DNA of 64,000 bases. Source: an uncultured Sphingomonadaceae bacterium (lineage in GTDB: Bacteria; Pseudomonadota; Alphaproteobacteria; Sphingomonadales; Sphingomonadaceae). Both the position numbers and the translations under genes were made by a program. The stretch spans positions 868,001-932,000 of the forward strand of contig CANMGU010000001.1 in NCBI GenBank assembly GCA_947497455.1. Direction: 5' to 3'. Below the pieces are notes generated by a model, which searched no databases, was not told where the DNA came from, and saw nothing but the letters and a program-made list of their open reading frames with translations. Below, in pieces: positions 58,331-64,000 of this stretch (its first letter is position 1; each line of letters starts with the position of its first letter).

Positions 58331-59233
58331 ATGCCGGCCAATAATAATCTGGACCTGCGGCAGGAAATGACCCGCATCGCCGAGGCGGTGGATAAGCAGT
58401 TTGATCTTTTGCTGACCGTCCCAGAGGATTCCCGCGCACAATTGTTCGAAACCATGCGTCATGCCGCAATCGGAGGCGGCAAACGCCTGCGTCCCCTGTT
58501 GGTTATGGCAACTTCTGGTTTGTTTAACGTAGATGAGAATTGCGCCTTGCGCGCGGCAACTGCCATGGAAGCATTGCATGTTTACTCGCTTATCCATGAT
58601 GACCTGCCATGCATGGATGATGACGATTTGCGACGAGGTAAACCAACGGCGCATAAAGCTTTCGGGGAAGCACAAGCCGTTCTCGCCGGAGATGCGCTTC
58701 ACGCAATGGCCTTTGAACTGTTGGCGGACGAAGATACCCATACGGATCCTTTTGTGCGCGCTGAGATGGTCGCGTGTCTGGCAAAGGCGGCCGGGCCATC
58801 CGGCATGGCTGGTGGGCAGATGATGGATCTTGTTGCCGAGACAACGACTTTTGATTTGCCTACGGTGACGCGACTGCAGCAGTTGAAGACTGGCGCACTG
58901 ATCAGTGCCTGTGTTGAGATCGGAGCGATTTTGGGGCGCGTTCCGGTCGAAGGACGGACAGGACTGCGTGGTTATGCCCATGATCTGGGACTCGCTTTTC
59001 AGATTGCCGATGATATTTTGGATGTTGAGGGTGATGAAGCGCTGGCTGGAAAAGCACTGCATAAAGACGAAGCCGCAGGAAAACAGACATTTTTGACACT
59101 GATGGGACTGGATCGGGCCAAGGAACAAGCACAAATGCTGGTCGATCAATCCAAATCACATTTGAACGGCTATGGCGAGGAGGCCAATTTGCTTCGCGCC
59201 ATTGCGGAATATACGGTACAGCGAGACCGCTAA
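58331..59233 (+). CDS. ispA: Polyprenyl synthetase, farnesyl diphosphate synthase type
   Basis: 300 aa. First Asp-rich motif HDDLPCMDDDDLRRGKPT and second FQIADDILDVEGD. Length and motif spacing fit short-chain (C15, possibly C20) synthases that supply isoprenoids, ubiquinone and undecaprenyl precursors. Behind xseB. Confidence 0.95.
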   Translation: MPANNNLDLRQEMTRIAEAVDKQFDLLLTVPEDSRAQLFETMRHAAIGGGKRLRPLLVMATSGLFNVDENCALRAATAMEALHVYSLIHDDLPCMDDDDLRRGKPTAHKAFGEAQAVLAGDALHAMAFELLADEDTHTDPFVRAEMVACLAKAAGPSGMAGGQMMDLVAETTTFDLPTVTRLQQLKTGALISACVEIGAILGRVPVEGRTGLRGYAHDLGLAFQIADDILDVEGDEALAGKALHKDEAAGKQTFLTLMGLDRAKEQAQMLVDQSKSHLNGYGEEANLLRAIAEYTVQRDR

Positions 59234-59269
59234 ACTTTGTCCGGGCATCTGGCCTATAGGGGGAATATG

Positions 59270-59773
59270 ATGAGAGTTGGTGTTTATCCCGGGACATTTG
59301 ATCCCGTCACACTAGGGCATATGGATATCATTCAGCGTGGTACGCGATTGGTGGATAAGTTGGTGATCGGTGTCACCACAAACCCGTCGAAATCACCAAT
59401 GTTTTCTTTGGAAGAACGGTTGAACATGGTCCGTCGTGAAACCGCTGATCTTGGTGATGCGGTGGAAGTCGTGGCGTTCAATGCGCTGTTGATGAAATTT
59501 GCTCAGAAGCAAGGTGCTAGCGTTATCGTCAGGGGGCTTCGCGCTGTGGCCGACTTTGAATATGAGTATCAAATGGCTGGAATGAACCAGCAACTGAATG
59601 ACCAGATTGAAACTGTGTTTCTTATGGCCGACGTATCGCTACAACCCATTGCTTCGAGACTGGTCAAGGAAATCGCAGTTTATGGCGGAGAAATCCACAA
59701 ATTTGTTCCACCCGCAGTGTGTGAAGAAGTGGTCGCTCGCGTGGCAGAGACCGGCTTGAAGGGTGAACAATAA
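59270..59773 (+). CDS. coaD: Phosphopantetheine adenylyltransferase
   Basis: Penultimate step of CoA synthesis. 167 aa from ATG 59270; AGGGGG (59258-59263) is 6 bases away, better than ATG 59267. GTFDPVTLGHMDII (T/HxGH), GLRAVADFEYEYQMAGMN and IASRLVKEIAVYGG are conserved. 36 bases after ispA, same strand. Confidence 0.97.
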   Translation: MRVGVYPGTFDPVTLGHMDIIQRGTRLVDKLVIGVTTNPSKSPMFSLEERLNMVRRETADLGDAVEVVAFNALLMKFAQKQGASVIVRGLRAVADFEYEYQMAGMNQQLNDQIETVFLMADVSLQPIASRLVKEIAVYGGEIHKFVPPAVCEEVVARVAETGLKGEQ

Positions 59774-59906
59774 GCGGGCATTAGGCGCGATTTGAAAAGC
59801 AGTTCATTGCGGCGAAAGCATATCTCGTCCAATAGGCGGCATTATTGTTGTCGGGTGGATCAACGGACGCTGCCATGATGACCAACGAACAGGTGAGTAG
59901 TTACAT

Positions 59907-60560
59907 ATGCTAAGCAAATTTATTGTTTCCCTTTTTGCTGCTGCGATGATCAGCACTGGTGCAGCTGCCCAAGAGCAGGCCGAGCCTGCTGAACCCGCTC
60001 CAGTTTCGGTTCCCGAGGAAGAAAATATCCTGCATCTCGATCTCTCTACGGGCGGCCGGGTAACGATTCAGCTTTTTCCAGCGGTCGCTCCCAATCATGT
60101 CGAGCGGATCAAGACGCTGACACGACAGGGATTTTATGATGGTGTGATTTTCCACCGCGTTATTGAAGGCTTCATGGCGCAGACCGGTGATCCCACGGGC
60201 ACAGGCACTGGCGGCTCAGAGCTGCCTGATCTGAAAGCCGAATTTCATCCGTTCCCACATTTGAGGGGGGTTGTATCGATGGCCCGTGCGGAGAGTGAAG
60301 ACAGCGCGAATAGCCAGTTTTTCATTGTTTTTTACCCGCGATTTGCACTCGATAAAAAATATACCGTTTTCGGACGTGTGACAGCCGGTATGCAACATGT
60401 TGATGCGATTAATCGCGGCGAACCGCCCGCAAGTCCGAGCCGGATCTTGCAAGCCTCGGTTGCAATTGATGGCAAAGCGCCGCCAGCGCCAAGGTCTTTT
60501 GCTCCGGCACCAGAACAAGAAATTACGGTCGATGACTTGAACGCGCCAATTAATCCCTAG
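59907..60560 (+). CDS. Periplasmic cyclophilin-type peptidyl-prolyl isomerase
   Basis: 217 aa. Signal peptide (about 1-21, AAAQ). Cyclophilin core: FHRVIEGFMAQTGDPTGTGTGG (catalytic Arg in FHRV; the usual Q-x-G-D is partly changed to QTGD), NSQFFIVF, and YTVFGRV. C-terminal low-complexity tail. Folds exported proteins by proline isomerisation. Upstream of queA by 9 bases. Confidence 0.94.
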   Translation: MLSKFIVSLFAAAMISTGAAAQEQAEPAEPAPVSVPEEENILHLDLSTGGRVTIQLFPAVAPNHVERIKTLTRQGFYDGVIFHRVIEGFMAQTGDPTGTGTGGSELPDLKAEFHPFPHLRGVVSMARAESEDSANSQFFIVFYPRFALDKKYTVFGRVTAGMQHVDAINRGEPPASPSRILQASVAIDGKAPPAPRSFAPAPEQEITVDDLNAPINP

Positions 60561-60569
60561 GTTTGCAAC

Positions 60570-61598
60570 ATGCGCGTCGATCTTTTTGACTTTGCGCTGC
60601 CGCAGGAGAGTATCGCGTTAAGGCCCGCTGTGCCGCGAGACAGTGCTCGCATGCTCGGCGTTTCCGGGTCTGGGCAGTTATCCGACCATATTGTTAAAGA
60701 TCTTCCGAAACTGCTGTCGAAGAACGATATATTGGTCTTCAACGACACCAAAGTGATTCCAGCGCAGTTGGAAGGCCGTCGGGGAGAAGCCAAAATTGGC
60801 GCTACATTGCACAAACGCATCGATCTTAGGCGATGGCAGGCGTTTATTCGTAACGCCAAAAGACTGAAAATTGATGATCGTATAGACTTTGGCCATGACG
60901 TTATTGCACGTGCCGAAGAAAAATATGCGGATGGCAGCTTCCTGCTCCATTTTCTTGGCGACGAGCCGGTTGAAGTCCTGCTCGGAAGAGCGGGCACCAT
61001 GCCGCTTCCGCCCTATATTGCCAGCAAACGCGAAATCGACGAACGCGATGCGGAAGACTATCAAACGATGTTCGCGCGGGAAAAGGGCGCCGTGGCTGCG
61101 CCAACAGCGGCATTACATTTTACCGATGCGTTGATCGCCGCCTTGGATGATGCCGGTGTTGGCCGAGAAACCTTGACCCTGCATGTTGGCGCTGGAACAT
61201 TCCTGCCGGTGAAGGTGGATGAGACCGATCAGCATCAAATGCACAGCGAATGGGGGAGGATTGAACCGGATGTCGCGGATCGTCTCAATCAGGCACGCCA
61301 AAACGGCGGTCGTGTCATTGCAGTCGGCACGACAAGTTTGCGCTTATTGGAAAGCGCAGCGGGAGCGGATGGGATTATCCAGCCATTTGAAGGCGATACG
61401 GATATTTTCATTACACCCGGATATGAGTTTCGGGCAATTGACGGCCTGATGACCAATTTCCATTTGCCCAGATCGACATTGTTCATGCTGGTCAGTGCGC
61501 TGATGGGATTGGAGACAATGCAAGAGGCCTATGCCCATGCCATAGAGGAGGGCTACCGTTTTTACAGCTATGGTGATTCCAGTCTGCTGTTGCCCTGA
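60570..61598 (+). CDS. queA: S-adenosylmethionine:tRNA ribosyltransferase-isomerase
   Basis: Makes epoxyqueuosine in tRNA. 342 aa; starts [20 protein letters not shown], and shows [54 protein letters not shown] and [15 protein letters not shown]. Its pathway neighbour tgt lies 1.36 kb downstream in the same orientation, but two minus-strand genes come between. Confidence 0.97.
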   Translation: MRVDLFDFALPQESIALRPAVPRDSARMLGVSGSGQLSDHIVKDLPKLLSKNDILVFNDTKVIPAQLEGRRGEAKIGATLHKRIDLRRWQAFIRNAKRLKIDDRIDFGHDVIARAEEKYADGSFLLHFLGDEPVEVLLGRAGTMPLPPYIASKREIDERDAEDYQTMFAREKGAVAAPTAALHFTDALIAALDDAGVGRETLTLHVGAGTFLPVKVDETDQHQMHSEWGRIEPDVADRLNQARQNGGRVIAVGTTSLRLLESAAGADGIIQPFEGDTDIFITPGYEFRAIDGLMTNFHLPRSTLFMLVSALMGLETMQEAYAHAIEEGYRFYSYGDSSLLLP

Positions 61599-61605
61599 GA
61601 GTGAG

Positions 61606-62337
61606 CTACGGGGTCTTAGTCGCCCGTTCAACCAAACGCTCTCGTTGTTTGTATAGTCGATCGAGAGTCGCAAACCCCGGCTCAGTTATGCGGGTTGTTT
61701 CAAATATCATAATCGCATTATCGAGATGCACTAACGCTGTTTCATAATCATGCTGCTTCTGTGCGACGGAAATTTTCATGATATTTGTGAGAAAGAGTAA
61801 CATGTCCTGCATCGGATATATTCGATCACCCGCCAGAGCTTCAATTTTCTTAGCCGATCGAAGAACATCCGTATATTCAGCTTGCTCACTGGCCTTATAA
61901 TCCTCGGAAGCCCGGTAGTCTGGGTTGTCCCTGAGCAACTTCCAGCGGGCTGTCCTATGATCTTGCGAAATCTTTTTTGCTTCGAAATAGGCTTGGAAAC
62001 CTTCAAGCAGCGGCCAGCAATTATGAAGTGCAATCAACATTGCCTCACCTTCCGAGGCGTTACAGCTAACAAGATTTCCACGATTTTCGGGCTTGATTTG
62101 GATAGTGTCCGTGTCAGTCGCCATTATTCGCTTAAGAACATTAGATCGCGGGGTTTCGGAAGCTTTCTCATCAAGATTTGAGTTTACATTTGCATCAGGC
62201 GTCGCAGCCGGTATGGATCTCGCCGGCGAGACTGAGGGCGTTGGAACTGTGATGGTTTCGCTGTTGGATTGAGCAAAGGCAACATTGGTTGAATAAGCAG
62301 CCACAAAAATCAGCGTAAACACGACAAGGCAGCGCAT
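61606..62337 (-). CDS. Secreted helical protein, unknown (between queA and tgt)
   Basis: 243 aa from ATG 62337, whose signal peptide (MRCLVVFTLIFVAAYSTNVAFA) is clear; longer starts at 62364 or 62400 are possible. A Pro/Ser/Thr-rich linker is followed by a helical domain with paired helices (EAMLIALHNCWPLLEGFQAYFEAKK; HDYETALVHLDNAIMIFE) that recall TPR. Contains three or fewer Cys. A 60-base sample (61981-62040) has 26 G+C, low here. 62 bases-plus downstream of the bufferin-like gene and past its terminator. Confidence 0.6.
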   Translation of the reverse strand: MRCLVVFTLIFVAAYSTNVAFAQSNSETITVPTPSVSPARSIPAATPDANVNSNLDEKASETPRSNVLKRIMATDTDTIQIKPENRGNLVSCNASEGEAMLIALHNCWPLLEGFQAYFEAKKISQDHRTARWKLLRDNPDYRASEDYKASEQAEYTDVLRSAKKIEALAGDRIYPMQDMLLFLTNIMKISVAQKQHDYETALVHLDNAIMIFETTRITEPGFATLDRLYKQRERLVERATKTP

Positions 62338-62400
62338 TGCATTGTGATGATCGGATATGGACATTGGTACCAAATAGGTAGGTGCTAGTGATCTGGCCAC

Positions 62401-62432
62401 AAAAAAGGGCGGCCCAATCGAGCCGCCCCTTC
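62401..62432 (-). terminator. Terminator of the bufferin-like gene
   Basis: Read on the minus strand: AAGGGGCGGC, loop TCGATTG, GGCCGCCC, then TTTTTT. Perfect 7-8 bp GC stem with a U-tract. Confidence 0.9.
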
Positions 62433-62452
62433 AAAATCTTGTGTTTAAAGGC

Positions 62453-62800
62453 TTAGCCCTCAGCAGCTACTGGAACTGGCGCATCATTGTCGGCCACTTC
62501 GGTCAGTGAACCACCTTGTGGTTCGCATTCGCCTGCTTCGGTATATTTCCAAGCATTACCTTGGTAATCGACAACCGATGTACCGGCGCAGCTTGTGCCT
62601 TCGCCAGCGGCGCAATCATTTTCGCCCGCTTTGGCGATGCCAAAACATTTTTCTTTTTCAGCTGCTGCAACTTCTGTCGCTTCTTCGCCGCTGGCTTCAG
62701 CGCCTTCGGTTGCTTCACTGGCACCACCGGAACAGGCGGAAAGGGCTGCTGCGGCGATCAGCGCGGTCGCTGCTGAACCTAATTTCATTGTCTTCGTCAT
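62453..62800 (-). CDS. Bufferin-like (DUF2282/BufA) lipoprotein
   Basis: 115 aa from ATG 62800 (GGGAG 6 bases upstream). Lipobox L20-S-A-C23, an acidic Ala/Glu linker (28-48), then the DUF2282 pattern: K-C52[11 protein letters not shown]63 ... S-C71-A-G ... W84-K-Y ... G-E-C92 ... G-G-S-L. DUF2282 proteins are now classed as BufA bufferins, Cys-modified copper-binding peptides made by a DUF692 (BufB) enzyme. No bufB or bufC is near, and most BufAs are soluble, not lipoproteins. Family assignment is from the motif. Confidence 0.82.
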   Translation of the reverse strand: MTKTMKLGSAATALIAAAALSACSGGASEATEGAEASGEEATEVAAAEKEKCFGIAKAGENDCAAGEGTSCAGTSVVDYQGNAWKYTEAGECEPQGGSLTEVADNDAPVPVAAEG

Positions 62801-62953
62801 AAAATACTCCCGATTTGGTCTTTGAAAAACTGCTACCATCCTGCACAGTTAATGAGGGATTCGTGCAGAACGGCTCTTTGGTACACCATAAGGAAAAAAA
62901 TTCAAAATTCTTTGTTTTTTCGGGCCTTACTTCTTTGATTGGGACAATTTTTG

Positions 62954-64000
62954 ATGGCTGAGCGTTTTTCTTTTTCGATTGCCGCAACCGACGGCAAGGC
63001 GCGCACCGGGAAAATTAGCATGCAGCGCGGGGACATTCGTACACCCGCATTTATGCCGGTCGGGACGGCAGCAACAGTCAAGGCAATGAAGCCTGAAACG
63101 GTACGCGCAACCGGGGCGGACATCATTTTGGGAAACACCTATCATCTGATGCTTCGTCCCGGAGCAGAGCGTGTTGCAAAGCTTGGTGGTCTTCACAAAT
63201 TCATGAACTGGGAGCGGCCGATTTTGACCGACAGCGGGGGCTACCAGGTCATGAGCCTGTCAGACCTTACCAAGATGAGTGAGGACGGGGTTGAATTTCA
63301 AAGCCATCTTGATGGATCGCGACATATGCTGACGCCAGAACGATCGATGGAAATTCAACGACTGCTTGGCAGTGACATTGTTATGGCTTTCGATGAATGC
63401 ACCAAAAATGGTGCGACCCGCGAGGAAGCGATGCTCTCCATGGAGCGGTCAATGCGTTGGGCCAAGCGATCACGCGATGGTTTCGATAGTGGTGAGGAGC
63501 ATGCATCAAAGTCCGCTCTTTTCGGTATTCAGCAAGGATCTCTGGATAAGGAGATCCGGGCTTCTTCAGCGGACGCACTGATCGAGATCGGCTTTGACGG
63601 TTACGCTATTGGCGGATTGGCCGTTGGCGAGGGTCAGGAGGCGATGTTTGGTGTGCTCGATTACGCCCCAGACCAATTGCCAGCTGACAAGCCGCGCTAT
63701 CTTATGGGTGTCGGTAAACCCGATGATCTGGTTGGCGCGGTAGAGCGTGGAGTCGATATGTTCGATTGCGTGCTGCCCAGCCGATCCGGCCGCAATGGCC
63801 AGGCCTTCACCGCCACGGGGCCAATCAATATCCGCAATGCAAAATTTGCCGAGGATCTGGAGCCTCTCGATACGGACTGTTCCTGTTCGGTTTGCCATAC
63901 CTATAGCCGCGCCTATCTGCATCACTTGATCCGTTCGAAGGAAATATTGGGCGCGATGTTAATGACAGAGCATAATATTGCTTTTTATCAGTCGCTTATG
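62954..64000 (+). CDS. tgt: tRNA-guanine transglycosylase (3' end outside window)
   Basis: Exchanges G34 for preQ1 in tRNA. ATG 62954, open to the right edge (349 codons, no stop; full length would be about 375). [33 protein letters not shown], catalytic D in [21 protein letters not shown], the second Asp in [16 protein letters not shown], and zinc ligands C-x-C-x2-C (CSCSVC). Pathway partner of queA. Confidence 0.97.
   Translation, partial: MAERFSFSIAATDGKARTGKISMQRGDIRTPAFMPVGTAATVKAMKPETVRATGADIILGNTYHLMLRPGAERVAKLGGLHKFMNWERPILTDSGGYQVMSLSDLTKMSEDGVEFQSHLDGSRHMLTPERSMEIQRLLGSDIVMAFDECTKNGATREEAMLSMERSMRWAKRSRDGFDSGEEHASKSALFGIQQGSLDKEIRASSADALIEIGFDGYAIGGLAVGEGQEAMFGVLDYAPDQLPADKPRYLMGVGKPDDLVGAVERGVDMFDCVLPSRSGRNGQAFTATGPINIRNAKFAEDLEPLDTDCSCSVCHTYSRAYLHHLIRSKEILGAMLMTEHNIAFYQSLM

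Overview
The window is an ordinary chromosomal segment of an alphaproteobacterium, most likely a sphingomonad (order Sphingomonadales; a marine Sphingorhabdus/Parasphingorhabdus-like genome would fit, but this is inference from protein character, moderate GC and gene order). There is no prophage, IS element, CRISPR array, tRNA or rRNA that I can recognise.

Layout. Bases 1-2273 hold the end of the str operon (fusA end, tuf). A terminator follows, and then the S10-spc ribosomal protein block runs from rpsJ to rplO (2400-12428). After a second terminator come secY and adk. The usual continuation rpsM-rpsK-rpoA-rplQ is displaced to 18944-21429 by a 4.3 kb block carrying an SRPBCC-fold secreted protein, NADP-type glutamate dehydrogenase and two divergent LuxR-type regulators with a perfect dyad between them. 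Several ribosomal proteins carry low-complexity tails: L3 acidic, S5 RG-rich, L15 basic. Several intergenic gaps in the ribosomal block fold into clear hairpins.

From 21.5 to 62 kb the window is a mosaic of core and accessory genes. Core genes include prolyl oligopeptidase, gyrB, guaA, panB, a membrane TPR protein followed by bamB and der, bfd-bfr, coq4, purL, xseB-ispA, coaD, queA and tgt (cut by the window edge). Accessory genes include a GxxExxY-family protein, a PEP-CTERM surface protein next to a TPR lipoprotein, an AAC(3)-I-type acetyltransferase, a Tet-like MFS transporter, an iodotyrosine-deiodinase-like flavoprotein, an FAD oxidase lacking the covalent-flavin histidine, an SDR with Phe in place of the catalytic Tyr, and a kappa/HCCA-isomerase-type protein.

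The best candidates for something little described are: (1) an orphan bufferin-like (DUF2282/BufA) lipoprotein with a secreted TPR-like companion, lodged on the opposite strand between the queuosine genes queA and tgt; (2) the divergent pair of orphan LuxR regulators and their 8-12-8 dyad inserted in the ribosomal supercluster; (3) a structured RNA segment between rpsJ and rplC that could be an autoregulatory leader. Genes too short for routine calling that I add by eye are rpmD (59 aa), bfd (56 aa) and a 59-aa DUF1289 protein. Many start codons were moved to fit Shine-Dalgarno position and family length, including several TTG/GTG starts.
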